This document shows, piece after piece, positions 44,438-52,767 of a stretch of DNA of 64,000 nt. The notes beneath the pieces were generated by a model. That model worked only from the letters and a program-made list of their open reading frames with translations. It was not told the DNA's origin and made no database searches. The number at the start of each line of letters is the position of its first letter. Position 1 is the first letter of the stretch. The stretch is from Candidatus Kapaibacterium sp. (GTDB taxonomy: Bacteria > Bacteroidota > Ignavibacteria > Kapaibacteriales > UBA2268): the NCBI GenBank assembly GCA_023957315.1, contig JAMLHE010000001.1, positions 186,001 through 250,000 on the forward strand, given 5' to 3'. The position numbers were made by a program, and so were the translations under genes.

Positions 44438-45574
44438 ATGTTATTTAAAAAAAGTTATAAAATTTGTAAAAATGCTTTGCTATGTTCTTTGACATGGTGG
44501 TTGTTTCTTGCAATGTTGATTGTAATGGTGCTGATGAGTTGCGATGTTTGCGACATTGGCGACTCGGGTGGTAACCCTGAAAACCGAATTTACTTCACAT
44601 CATTGCCCGGCAATACCGATGAACCGTATGTTTATAGTATCAAGTATGACGGCACAGCAATGTTGGCTTTGGTCAAAAACGGGCTGATATTCTCGCCTCC
44701 TTCGACTAATGGATATATGGCAGTTTTATCTCGGGACACAAATACCGGAAATAAGATTTTATATTCGGTTGATTCGGAAGGAAAGTATTTTCAAAAAGTT
44801 GCCGAAGAGAGTTCATTATTCGATATAAACTATCCTATAATGTCGCCGGATGGAAAGAAAATTGCTTTCAACGGAGGGCAAAAGAGATTGTTTATCAGCA
44901 AATATGACGGAGCGTACGTTTTCGACTTAATTGACGACAATATTACGAGCAACACGATTCCGGCGTTTTCGCCAAATTCGAAAATGATAGCCTATTTCAA
45001 AAATGAGACAAATGGGAATTTGGTGCTGAAAGTAGTCAATGCTGAAGAAACGGGCTCAACTCAAGTTATATTTCAGACAATTATTTCAGAAACTTTAGTT
45101 GAACGCAGCGAAATTCATCCTGAATGGTTCTCTGACAACAATCGGATTGTGATATCGGTAAGCAACAATGGTGCTGAGAAGCTAAAAATCATTGACATAA
45201 GTTCAGGAAATATTCGTGAAATCCTAATCGAATCACCTTTGATAGGTTCGTCCGACCCTGCGATTTCAGCCGATGGAAACTTTGTGGCAGTATCGGGTAA
45301 AGACGGTAACATTTGGGTGATTGACATTTTGGACGATGATTACAGATTCTCGCGTATCACGGATGTTTTCGAAGGGGAAACTGCCAAGTCACCAACTTGG
45401 CTATCAAACGGAAAAAGTATAATGTACAATTTACAAACGAAATATGATAAAGTAAGCTATTCGACACTCTTTTTGACAAATATCAGTTATGACGGTACTT
45501 TAGTAAACAAAGAGACAACGTACGTGTTGGCGAATTCGGTAATAAAAGGTTTTTGGCAATCTCAAGGAAAATGA
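44438..45574 (+). CDS. PD40 beta-propeller lipoprotein, first gene of the sigma/anti-sigma operon
   Basis: A 378-residue protein from ATG 44438, preceded by GAGAGGG. A long hydrophobic signal ends in lipobox VLMSC (Cys about residue 35). The body shows TolB/PD40-type blades: YPIMSPDGKKIAFNGG, IPAFSPNSKMIAYFKN, HPEWFSDNNRIVISVS, DPAISADGNFVAVSGKDG and SPTWLSNGKSIMYNL, consistent with a six-bladed propeller. No enzymatic residues are seen; such propellers bind proteins or peptidoglycan partners. Its stop overlaps the ATG of the ECF sigma gene, so the two are translationally coupled. An envelope sensor or accessory role for the signalling pair is inference. Confidence 0.8.
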   Translation: MLFKKSYKICKNALLCSLTWWLFLAMLIVMVLMSCDVCDIGDSGGNPENRIYFTSLPGNTDEPYVYSIKYDGTAMLALVKNGLIFSPPSTNGYMAVLSRDTNTGNKILYSVDSEGKYFQKVAEESSLFDINYPIMSPDGKKIAFNGGQKRLFISKYDGAYVFDLIDDNITSNTIPAFSPNSKMIAYFKNETNGNLVLKVVNAEETGSTQVIFQTIISETLVERSEIHPEWFSDNNRIVISVSNNGAEKLKIIDISSGNIREILIESPLIGSSDPAISADGNFVAVSGKDGNIWVIDILDDDYRFSRITDVFEGETAKSPTWLSNGKSIMYNLQTKYDKVSYSTLFLTNISYDGTLVNKETTYVLANSVIKGFWQSQGK

Positions 45575-46140
45575 TGAAATTGAATTTCAAACAAATGGAA
45601 GATTCAGAACTTATAAGCTTGTTGTTTACAACCAAGCATAAGGACGCTGCATTTGCTGAAATTTACGAACGATATTCACGAAGAGTTTATGCCTATTGCA
45701 AAAAGATGCTTCATTACAATGTTGAAGAAGCTAACGATGTTTTTCAGGATGTGTTCATTAGATTCTATAATTCGATAAACAAAAATCATTATTACGGAAA
45801 TCTTCAGAACTTTTTGTTGACAATTGCAAGAAATTTATGTCTGAATCAAATCAGAGACAAGAAAAACCACGTGCCCTTAGACGAAGCAATAATGGTTGAA
45901 GGACGTTCGGAATATGATTCTTATGAATTGAAAGAACTGCTAAACAAAGCATCAAATATGTTAGAAATTGAATATAAAGAAGTTTTTATACTGAGAATGT
46001 ATGATGGATTGGAATACGAAGAGATTGCAGAAATTATCGGCGAAAAAGCCGCAACGGTAAGAAGCAGAGTTTGGAGAGCGAAAGAAAGAATCAAAGTGAT
46101 TTTACAGAAGTATTTCGATGAATATGAATTTAATAAATAA
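45571..46140 (+). CDS. ECF-type RNA polymerase sigma factor
   Basis: A 189-residue group 4 sigma factor. Region 2 spans about 15-80 (FAEIYERYSRRVYAYCKKML, EEANDVFQDVFIRFYNSI with the usual DxxQDxF-like core, and FLLTIARNLCLNQIRD). Region 4 spans about 125-180 (YKEVFILRMYDGLEYEEIAEIIGEKAATVRSRVWRAKERI), a clear helix-turn-helix. No C-terminal SnoaL or other sensor extension is present. Start candidates are the adjacent ATG codons 45571 and 45574 following AAGGA; both overlap the lipoprotein stop. The next gene is a predicted membrane anti-sigma protein, the usual arrangement for ECF control. It may recognise the element at 44395 (autoregulation), which is inference. Confidence 0.93.
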   Translation: MMKLNFKQMEDSELISLLFTTKHKDAAFAEIYERYSRRVYAYCKKMLHYNVEEANDVFQDVFIRFYNSINKNHYYGNLQNFLLTIARNLCLNQIRDKKNHVPLDEAIMVEGRSEYDSYELKELLNKASNMLEIEYKEVFILRMYDGLEYEEIAEIIGEKAATVRSRVWRAKERIKVILQKYFDEYEFNK

Positions 46141-46160
46141 TTATATATAGTGAGTTTACA

Positions 46161-47465
46161 ATGTCTTATGCAAAAATGATACACGATTACATTGACGGTG
46201 GCTTAGACAGCACGAACGAGCAGGCTATGTTCGCATTGCTGTCCCAAAGTGATGATTTGAGGCACGAATTCAATTCGCAATTCAAAATGCACCTCGCTGC
46301 TCAAGAGGATATGTCGCAAATTGCTCCACCAATCCATGTTACAAATGCAATATTTGCAGGGCTCGGAATGGCTATTCCGGCAAATACGGTGCAATCGCCA
46401 ACCAGCAGCATAAAGCGTTTCTTGAACAGGTTCGCCCCTGCTATCCTCTTGCTACTGTTCTTCGGAGCAATGGGCTGGGGTTTGCTCGAATATCAAAAAA
46501 ACCGAGACCTCGAATCTCAATTGGCTTCGTCAAACGGCAACGCATCTATTGGGAATTCATCAAATAATATTCCGATGATGTCCTCATTCAGCGATGATGA
46601 TGTAGCTGCAAACGGCAGCAATTCTACCGGGAATGCCGTCAATAATGATGCGTCCGTTAATTCAGCTACCTCGGGAAACTCGAATAATGCAAACCGAAAT
46701 AATGCTAATAGTTTTTACAATTCACGTGCTAATTCAAACTCGGGAATAAGCACCCAAAACGGTCAAAATGATTATGATTTGGCTTCGGGAAATTTGCAAA
46801 ATAGCAGAACTTCCGGCATGAATAATCATATCGAAGGCTCAAGGATTCAATCTGACAAGAATTTTGCAAGAAATGCGATGTTCGGTTCGAGTCATAATTC
46901 AAATACTTCATCGCAATTTGGCAATTCGATTTCGATGAATGGTGGATTGGGCAATTTCCAATTGATTTCGGTAAATTCGATGATTGGTAGTAAAGTTCAA
47001 ATTCAAGTGAGCACTTTACAATCACCTTTCACTTCGCCATCATTTGAAAATTCCAATTTGCAAAGCCCGAATGGAAGCTGGTCAGGTGCATTTTTGTATT
47101 CCATTAATGATTTTAGTACTATTGGTTTAGTAGTTGGTGTGGAAAGCTTCAACCAAGATTTCAAGACATCCGATGGATTGCATTATTTACAAAGCCCTGA
47201 ATTGCTTTGGTTCGCTGCAAGTTATCGCTATACAGCAAAAGATTTGTTTGTGCCACACATTTTCTATCCTTACGCTCAATTAAGTGCCGGTGGGACAAGT
47301 GTCGGACCAATTACCAAAGGACAAGTCGGTGTTATCTGGAATGTATTTTCTACAGTTAATTTGAACTTAGGTGCTGAAGTAGGATATTTATTTTACAATG
47401 TAAATGGCAATATTCATAATTCAAGCAAAATTGGATTTACAAGCGGAGTTACAATAGGATTTTGA
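46161..47465 (+). CDS. Predicted dual membrane-spanning anti-sigma factor (Dma-like) with outer-membrane barrel domain
   Basis: 434 residues in four visible parts. Residues 1-85 are a small helical, soluble head without Cys (IHDYIDGGLDSTNEQAMFALL), resembling anti-sigma heads without zinc. A transmembrane helix lies at about 92-109 (FAPAILLLLFFGAMGWGLL), preceded by KRFLNR, which predicts a cytoplasmic N-terminus. About 120-258 is a disordered Asn/Ser/Gly-rich linker. About 262-434 has alternating amphipathic strands ending in Phe (SGVTIGF), the hallmark of an outer-membrane beta-barrel of about eight strands. A single chain would therefore cross the inner membrane, span the periplasm and insert in the outer membrane, as described for Dma proteins of Bacteroides thetaiotaomicron. 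It follows an ECF sigma gene by 20 bases. Function as an anti-sigma factor is inferred from context and layout. The next gene overlaps its stop. Confidence 0.72.
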   Translation: MSYAKMIHDYIDGGLDSTNEQAMFALLSQSDDLRHEFNSQFKMHLAAQEDMSQIAPPIHVTNAIFAGLGMAIPANTVQSPTSSIKRFLNRFAPAILLLLFFGAMGWGLLEYQKNRDLESQLASSNGNASIGNSSNNIPMMSSFSDDDVAANGSNSTGNAVNNDASVNSATSGNSNNANRNNANSFYNSRANSNSGISTQNGQNDYDLASGNLQNSRTSGMNNHIEGSRIQSDKNFARNAMFGSSHNSNTSSQFGNSISMNGGLGNFQLISVNSMIGSKVQIQVSTLQSPFTSPSFENSNLQSPNGSWSGAFLYSINDFSTIGLVVGVESFNQDFKTSDGLHYLQSPELLWFAASYRYTAKDLFVPHIFYPYAQLSAGGTSVGPITKGQVGVIWNVFSTVNLNLGAEVGYLFYNVNGNIHNSSKIGFTSGVTIGF

Positions 47466-48172
47466 TACATAGTTTCTTATACGGCGCATTCGCAACCTTT
47501 TTAGCTTTGTCAGTTATAGCTATTGGTGGTTGTGAATGTGTCCCCGATATTACAACGCCAAAGGAAATTACTCCCGAAAACTCTTCGTTTGTGAGAATTA
47601 TTAACGCTTTGCCGGACCATCCGGAAATCGAATTGGAAAGCAACGATATTAAGATTAGCACTATTGCCTATTATTCCGGTTCGGATTCATCGCTATATCA
47701 AAAATTTCATGCCGGAAATTCCTTCATTCGAATCAAATCTATAACTCGAAATCAAGTAATTGCCAATCAAGCATACTTGCTCACAAGAGACAAACAATAT
47801 TCACTCATTTCATACGGACGCGGCAGTTTAGCCTTGACGGCATTGATTGAAGATGAATTGGAATTATTGCAAACGGGAACATCGGGCATAAGATTGTTGA
47901 ATTTCACTGACGGAATGAGCGAATTGACCTTTTCGCTCACCGGTTTGAACAATCATGAGCAATCAATTGCATATTCGAGCTATTCCGAATTCATCAAAAT
48001 CCAAAGCGGAGATTACATAGTAAAAATTCGTGATGGAGCAGGAAATGAAATTGCCACAGAAAACATAAAAATAGCCCCGGGAATAAATTATGATTTAATT
48101 TCCAAGGGCTACATTTCGGGAACGTCAAAAAATACTTCATTGCAATTAATAGCAATCAAAAAACCAAATTAG
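47462..48172 (+). CDS. DUF4397-like lipoprotein, last gene of the sigma/anti-sigma operon
   Basis: A 236-residue lipoprotein whose signal ends in lipobox IGGC (Cys24; ALSVIAIGGCECVPD). The body has the DUF4397 pattern: FVRIINALPDHPEIELESNDIKI at the front, then STIAYYSGSDSSLYQKFHAGNSFIRIK, DKQYSLISYGR, GIRLLNFTDGM, and a second half-repeat ending YLI/YDLISKGY-like. DUF4397 proteins are beta-sandwich envelope proteins of unknown function. Translation starts at TTG 47462, whose bases overlap the stop of the upstream gene (TTGA), so synthesis is coupled to the anti-sigma/barrel protein. A partner or ligand of the outer-membrane domain is a reasonable guess, not shown. Confidence 0.75.
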   Translation: MIHSFLYGAFATFLALSVIAIGGCECVPDITTPKEITPENSSFVRIINALPDHPEIELESNDIKISTIAYYSGSDSSLYQKFHAGNSFIRIKSITRNQVIANQAYLLTRDKQYSLISYGRGSLALTALIEDELELLQTGTSGIRLLNFTDGMSELTFSLTGLNNHEQSIAYSSYSEFIKIQSGDYIVKIRDGAGNEIATENIKIAPGINYDLISKGYISGTSKNTSLQLIAIKKPN

Positions 48173-48178
48173 TTTTGT

Positions 48179-49102
48179 TTAGTCAATACTTTCAAAATCG
48201 AATTCATCTCCCACTTCTTCTTCCTCTTTGCGAATGTATTCGTCGAATGTGATGTTAGTGCTTGGCAAACATCTCACCAAATTCATGACATCTTCGTGGC
48301 GAATCTTGTTGCCCTTCAAATTGAGCAATCTCAAACCTTTTAATTCGCAAAGCATCATAGGAACTTCTTTTAGTTTATTGTTGCTCAAATTCAATTCGCG
48401 CAAATTTTTCAATTTGGACATATCATTCGGCAAATCGTCAATTCGATTATTGCTCAAATCAAGATAGTGCAATTTGTTCAAATCGCCGATTGAAGCAGAT
48501 ACATTTCTGAGCCTATTGCCGGAAATATCGAGGTATTCCAAATCTTTGTAGCGATTGAGCCCATCAGGGAAATCACGGAACCTGTTATCAGAAAGAATCA
48601 AACTTGAAGAGTTGAGTGGCAAATCATAAGGCATATTGCGTAATTTGCTATTTGAAAGATTGATAACTCCCGATGAACTGCCGAAAGCCATACTACCGCC
48701 GTCACTAAGCATTTTGCTGATTCTTCCGCTGCTTTCCATAACATTTTGCATCGCAACCTGGCTACCGTCTGATTGCTTGATTATTCGCGAATATATATCC
48801 AATGCTTTCCTGAAGTTAGCATCAGCATTATCTTGTTGCCCCATATCGCGGTATAAAAAGCCGTAATATTCGTAAGCAACTGCTTGCCAATATTGTGATT
48901 CAAATCCACGATTGGATTCGACGCCCGAAAGCCCTTTGTCAAGGAATTCCTTTGCTGCATCGAATTCACCTGATTCTCTGTATGTATTACCGAGCTTGAG
49001 ATTTCGCTTGCCCAATTCCAATGATGAACCTTGGGAAAATGCTTTGAAATCATTAGCTGAAACAAAAATTAAAATCGCGAGAAATATTAGAGTTTTTTTC
49101 AT
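48179..49102 (-). CDS. Exported TPR plus leucine-rich-repeat protein
   Basis: A 307-residue protein with signal peptide (KTLIFLAILIFVSANDFKAFSQ). Residues about 28-115 are two to three TPR helices (GNTYRESGEFDAAKEFLDKGL, YWQAVAYEYYGFLYRDMGQQDNADANFRKALDIY). About 145-280 are five to six leucine-rich repeats of 22-23 residues of the bacterial type: LEYLDISGNRLRNVSASIGD, LHYLDLSNNRIDDLPNDMSK and LRELNLSNNKLKEVPMMLCE. The C-terminus is acidic. LRRs and TPRs both bind proteins, so this is likely a periplasmic or surface scaffold. It lacks a T9SS domain. It lies 19 bases downstream of the outer-membrane protein gene and is probably co-transcribed with it. Confidence 0.82.
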   Translation of the reverse strand: MKKTLIFLAILIFVSANDFKAFSQGSSLELGKRNLKLGNTYRESGEFDAAKEFLDKGLSGVESNRGFESQYWQAVAYEYYGFLYRDMGQQDNADANFRKALDIYSRIIKQSDGSQVAMQNVMESSGRISKMLSDGGSMAFGSSSGVINLSNSKLRNMPYDLPLNSSSLILSDNRFRDFPDGLNRYKDLEYLDISGNRLRNVSASIGDLNKLHYLDLSNNRIDDLPNDMSKLKNLRELNLSNNKLKEVPMMLCELKGLRLLNLKGNKIRHEDVMNLVRCLPSTNITFDEYIRKEEEEVGDEFDFESID

Positions 49103-49121
49103 AATTTACCTGCTGAAATAA

Positions 49122-50225
49122 TTAAAATGGAGACCTCCAAAAGTTGTACCTTACCCCGAGTGAGAGCCCTAAATGTGTCTTTCCGAGGTCAATTCGGTTA
49201 TAGCCTTGGACATCGGTCACGAATACCAAATTTTTTGTAAATGAGTGATAGATTGAAAAATCAACAAAAATTTCAAATGGGAATTCACAACTTGGCATTC
49301 CAAAGAAGTATTCGATATTTATATTGTACCCATCCCAGCTAAAGTTGCTGGTAGGTCTGTTGACAACTTCGCCTTTGCCCCAGAAATAGCCTAATTGCAT
49401 GTTCAAACCATGGACTAAATTCTCGCTCTTACCTACAGCTAATTTAGCACCAAGTCCGACAGCGTGCATGTTAGTTCCCCATTTCTCGGTATAATCAGTA
49501 CCCATAATGTCATATTTTGTGAAGAAATTGGGAGATAAATATTCGTACCAAAAATCAATTCCTTGCCAAAATCCAAATAGTTTTTGAATATTTACAGCAC
49601 CTTTCACGCCCAATCCCGGGTCATTGGTAACATGGTCGCCACCATTTGAAACGAAAACATTTCCCGTTCCGGCAATTGAAAAAATCGTAGTATAATCACG
49701 GCAGTTTAGGAAAAATTGTTGGCGAAGAAGTTGGAGATTATCTGAGTAGAGTTGGTCTTGTTCGATTAGACGAGCAATCATTTCATTGAGGATTTCATTT
49801 GTGATTTTGCCTTTCATGACAATCATATCGGAAACCGTATCGCTCAATTGCTTCTCAAGTTGGTTAATGCGTTCGAGAAGCAATTGGCGGTCCGTATTTG
49901 GTGCGGATAACACCTCTTTCTCCAGATTCATTGCGATTCTGTGGTATTTGCGAATAATTCTGAAGTCCATGTCTTCCAATTCTTCAAAGGTGGGTTGAAA
50001 CACTTTTGATTTTGGTTCAATACCCATCAATGCGAGTTGAGTCTCAAGAATGATACATGTTCGGTATAACTCGAGTACTTTCAGTGCGAACAAACCTTCG
50101 CTTTCTTCGTACATTTCGAGTTCCGAATCCGATGGTAAAGCCGAAACCTTCAAAATCGGCTCTGCCCCGAACGCCATGTAAGAACACATTACAAATGCGA
50201 AAAATATTTTTATCATTATTTTCAT
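49122..50225 (-). CDS. Probable outer-membrane barrel protein with helical N-terminal region
   Basis: 367 residues. A signal peptide of about 20 residues (IKIFFAFVMCSYMAFGAEP) is followed by a charged, strongly helical segment at about 30-175, including a leucine-heptad stretch (LLLERINQLEKQLSDTVSDM) that could form a coiled coil. From about 180 the sequence changes to alternating aromatic strands with Gly turns (VFVSNGGDHVTNDPGLGVKGAV, GLNMQLGYFWGKGE, FEIFVDFSIYHSF). It ends in RYNFWRSPF, with a terminal Phe typical of outer-membrane barrels. I recognise no named family. GGAG eight bases upstream supports ATG 50225. It precedes the TPR/LRR gene. Confidence 0.65.
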   Translation of the reverse strand: MKIMIKIFFAFVMCSYMAFGAEPILKVSALPSDSELEMYEESEGLFALKVLELYRTCIILETQLALMGIEPKSKVFQPTFEELEDMDFRIIRKYHRIAMNLEKEVLSAPNTDRQLLLERINQLEKQLSDTVSDMIVMKGKITNEILNEMIARLIEQDQLYSDNLQLLRQQFFLNCRDYTTIFSIAGTGNVFVSNGGDHVTNDPGLGVKGAVNIQKLFGFWQGIDFWYEYLSPNFFTKYDIMGTDYTEKWGTNMHAVGLGAKLAVGKSENLVHGLNMQLGYFWGKGEVVNRPTSNFSWDGYNINIEYFFGMPSCEFPFEIFVDFSIYHSFTKNLVFVTDVQGYNRIDLGKTHLGLSLGVRYNFWRSPF

Positions 50226-50487
50226 GTTTTTGTCTCCAAATTTTTATACTATCTGAACAGCAAAGTATATGCCAAAATAAAGACGGTCATATCCTATTGT
50301 ATTTCATAGGCTTACGAAACATGAATCAAGTCAAAGAACAATTTAAAACATTTGCAATTCCAACGATACTAAAATGCAGTATTCTCAGATAGGAATGCTA
50401 AGTAAATTTTCGGATATGAAAAAAATAGTTTGTTTGTATCGTTTTTTTTGTTATTTTTATAAAAGTTGTATAGTTGTAATTGGAAAA

Positions 50488-51249
50488 ATGTTAAGATTTG
50501 CAAACATATCACTCGGATTGTTGTCGCTGCTTGTTCTAATCAGCGCTTGTTCGGATATGGGTAGCCCTGTAATCAACCACGAGAACCAAAATGTTTTGAA
50601 ATCTATTACCAAATGGCAGGTTGACGTTACTACAAATCAAAAGAAATCCGTTGTGATGTTTCAAGAATTTGACAGAAGTGGCAGATTGACTTTCAATGAA
50701 GAATACAACGAAGTTGGCATTATTAAATATAAATCTTCTTACTCATATACAAGCAATAACGAAAGCAAAGAAATTTTAATAGAATTCGATGCGGCAGGTA
50801 ATGAAAAGCAACAATCAGTTAATGAATATGAGTTGGATAACTATGGTAGAATCGTTAAAAAAGTAGCGATTGACCAATCCGGCGATGCTTGTAAGGAAAC
50901 TGTTTATACCTATGATGAACTGGGCAATATAATCAAACGTTCCGAGACTGATATCAAAACAAATAATACAGTAGTTTTTGATTATAGTTATACATATAGT
51001 TCCGGTGGGAATTTGGTCGAGCGAACCATAATATCTTCAAACGGGAATACTTTCTCACGCGACAGTTTAGTGTATTCTCCCGGGAATTCGGGGCTTGATG
51101 TCATCAATTATGACAACGAAGGAGTCACATATATCAAATCATACAAATACAACTCCGCAGGTCGCATAATAACTGAGTTCGAAAGTACCTCTCAAGGTAC
51201 TGTTATCAGAAAATTTATCTACGAATATAGCTTCTTCTCCTCTAACTAA
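50488..51249 (+). CDS. Lipoprotein with YD/RHS-like repeats
   Basis: 253 residues from ATG 50488; the ORF extends upstream to 50374 but the added 38 residues precede a clear lipoprotein signal (LRFANISLGLLSLLVLISAC, Cys about 21). The body is a series of beta-hairpin repeats with YD-type cores: YELDNYGRIVKK, YTYDELGNIIKR, YTYSSGGNLVERT and YKYNSAGRIITEF. These resemble RHS/YD repeats but the protein is short and lacks a toxin tip. Function is unknown; an outer-membrane or surface beta-structure is likely. It stands alone between two divergent or unlinked units. Confidence 0.72.
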   Translation: MLRFANISLGLLSLLVLISACSDMGSPVINHENQNVLKSITKWQVDVTTNQKKSVVMFQEFDRSGRLTFNEEYNEVGIIKYKSSYSYTSNNESKEILIEFDAAGNEKQQSVNEYELDNYGRIVKKVAIDQSGDACKETVYTYDELGNIIKRSETDIKTNNTVVFDYSYTYSSGGNLVERTIISSNGNTFSRDSLVYSPGNSGLDVINYDNEGVTYIKSYKYNSAGRIITEFESTSQGTVIRKFIYEYSFFSSN

Positions 51250-51305
51250 TTTTTGTCTTCATTACAATTATTTTCACTTTTTTCGTTTCATATCGTCTAT
51301 TAAGA

Positions 51306-51313
51306 TATATTTG
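51306..51313 (+). promoter_or_regulatory. Bacteroidota-type minus-7 box upstream of the DUF3108 gene
   Basis: TATATTTG matches the TAnnTTTG minus-7 box of Bacteroidota primary-sigma promoters and lies 20 bases before the ATG at 51333. A TTTTTTCG tract about 20 bases upstream is a candidate minus-33 element. Confidence 0.4.
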
Positions 51314-51332
51314 AAACTAATATTAATTTATA

Positions 51333-52136
51333 ATGACAATCATCAAAAACCTAAAATTTCTCTTTATAGCTTTTCTTTTCGTGTTTATAATGTCGGCTCA
51401 AGCCCACAGCCAACCGAAACTCAATGTTTTTTACCCCGGAGAAGTAATCGAATACGAAGTATCTTTTATGGGAATTAAGTTGGGTAATATCACAATAACT
51501 TCGATTGAAGAAGTTGATTTCAACGGCAAAAAAGTTTATTCCGCTAAAGCTGAAATGAAAAGCAACCCGGGAATTCCTTTCCTAAGTCTCAATGCTTTGT
51601 TCGAATCTTTGATGGAGAAGAATTTGACACATTCACATCAATTCAAGGGCAGTACTAAGCAGGGTGATAATCCATGGACAACAGAAAAATTTGATATGAA
51701 ATATCCCCAAAAGCATATTGTATATGAACTTTGGAAAGATAACAAGTTAGATAAAACGAACAAAATCGAATTTGATAAGAAAGTCAATGATGGGTGCTCC
51801 TTGTTTTTCTTCGCCAGGCAATTTACTGATTTGGGTAAAACCGTCAGAGTTCCGACACTAATTAATGCAGCGTTGTCTTATACAAGTCTTAATTTTCATG
51901 GTAGGTCTGAAAAAACTAACATTTCCGCTGTCAAGTATCCTATAAAAACGCTATTTTTCGACGGTAGAGCCGATTGGGAAGGAGTTTATGGGTTAAAAGG
52001 GTATTTCAAGGGTTGGTTCTCCGATGACGAAGCCAGAGTCCCTATAAAGGCAGAAATGAATGTTTATGTTGGAAGTGTCAATATTGAATTAATACGTTGG
52101 GAAAGAGGTAATTGGCAACCACCAAAAGCTAATTAA
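51333..52136 (+). CDS. DUF3108-family exported protein
   Basis: A 267-residue protein with a signal peptide (LKFLFIAFLFVFIMSAQAHS). It follows the DUF3108 pattern: YPGEVIEYEVSFMGIKLGNITI near residue 38, KVYSAKAEMKSNPG, FDGRADWEGVYGLKGYFKGWFSDDEARVPIKAEMNVYVGSVNIELI near the C-terminus. DUF3108 proteins are periplasmic, predicted beta-barrel-like or lipocalin-like, with no established biochemical role. The 3' end overlaps the convergent DUF2459 gene by eight bases. A Bacteroidota-type minus-7 box lies upstream. Confidence 0.85.
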   Translation: MTIIKNLKFLFIAFLFVFIMSAQAHSQPKLNVFYPGEVIEYEVSFMGIKLGNITITSIEEVDFNGKKVYSAKAEMKSNPGIPFLSLNALFESLMEKNLTHSHQFKGSTKQGDNPWTTEKFDMKYPQKHIVYELWKDNKLDKTNKIEFDKKVNDGCSLFFFARQFTDLGKTVRVPTLINAALSYTSLNFHGRSEKTNISAVKYPIKTLFFDGRADWEGVYGLKGYFKGWFSDDEARVPIKAEMNVYVGSVNIELIRWERGNWQPPKAN

Positions 52137-52767
52137 GAGCTTTGATTAGCTTGCCGATTTTTTTGAGACGAGTATATAAATCATACTTGGTAATTACCAT
52201 AAAAGTAGATATGTCGAATCCTGAATCTCGCAACAATCTCGCTACCCAAGTATTGCATGTATTGAATGTATGATATTTCTCATTTGAAAAATAGAATTGC
52301 ACTTTGCCGGAATATTGCTCTGAAGCTTTTTGAATTTTACCGTAATCATCTAAATCGAAAGATTGATTAACAAGTTCAATCATTTTGGCAAATCTCTCTC
52401 TCGAAAATTTCAATAAAACAATAAAATCGAAATTCTCAGGCATTGACGTAACAGGGTAATTCATACCTTCAAACCGTAGGACACTCGAAGTTGGCATTAG
52501 CAGTGCTTTCGCTCCCAAATATAAATCAAAACCGGTAATTTGGTAAAAATCGGCATCTCCCCAACCTATATCAATCTTCCGGTATTCCTTGAAATTTTCG
52601 CCTACATTCAATTCAGACAAAACAAGTGAATCAGTCGGGATTATAACGCCTGTGTGGTAACTATAATTGATGATATAAACATCAACACTATCGGAGGCAA
52701 ATATGTATCCGACTTGCAAGCAACACAGCAGCAAAGTTGATTTTATTATGTTAGATATTAGAGCCAT
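52129..52767 (-). CDS. DUF2459 / TIGR02117-family exported protein
   Basis: 212 residues with a hydrophobic N-terminal signal or anchor (IIKSTLLLCCLQVGYIFASDS). Family landmarks are YIINYSYHTGVIIP near residue 30, KIDIGWGDADFYQ near 65, LRFEGMNYPV near 98 and HTFNTCNTWVARLLRDSGF near 165. The conserved Cys and His pattern suggests a papain-like fold (Cys in NTCNTW, His in YHTG), but activity is not established for the family. The gene starts inside the 3' end of the downstream-oriented signal peptidase gene (10-base overlap at 52758-52767), so it is the last gene of the lepA-lepB-lepB unit. Confidence 0.8.
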   Translation of the reverse strand: MALISNIIKSTLLLCCLQVGYIFASDSVDVYIINYSYHTGVIIPTDSLVLSELNVGENFKEYRKIDIGWGDADFYQITGFDLYLGAKALLMPTSSVLRFEGMNYPVTSMPENFDFIVLLKFSRERFAKMIELVNQSFDLDDYGKIQKASEQYSGKVQFYFSNEKYHTFNTCNTWVARLLRDSGFDISTFMVITKYDLYTRLKKIGKLIKALN

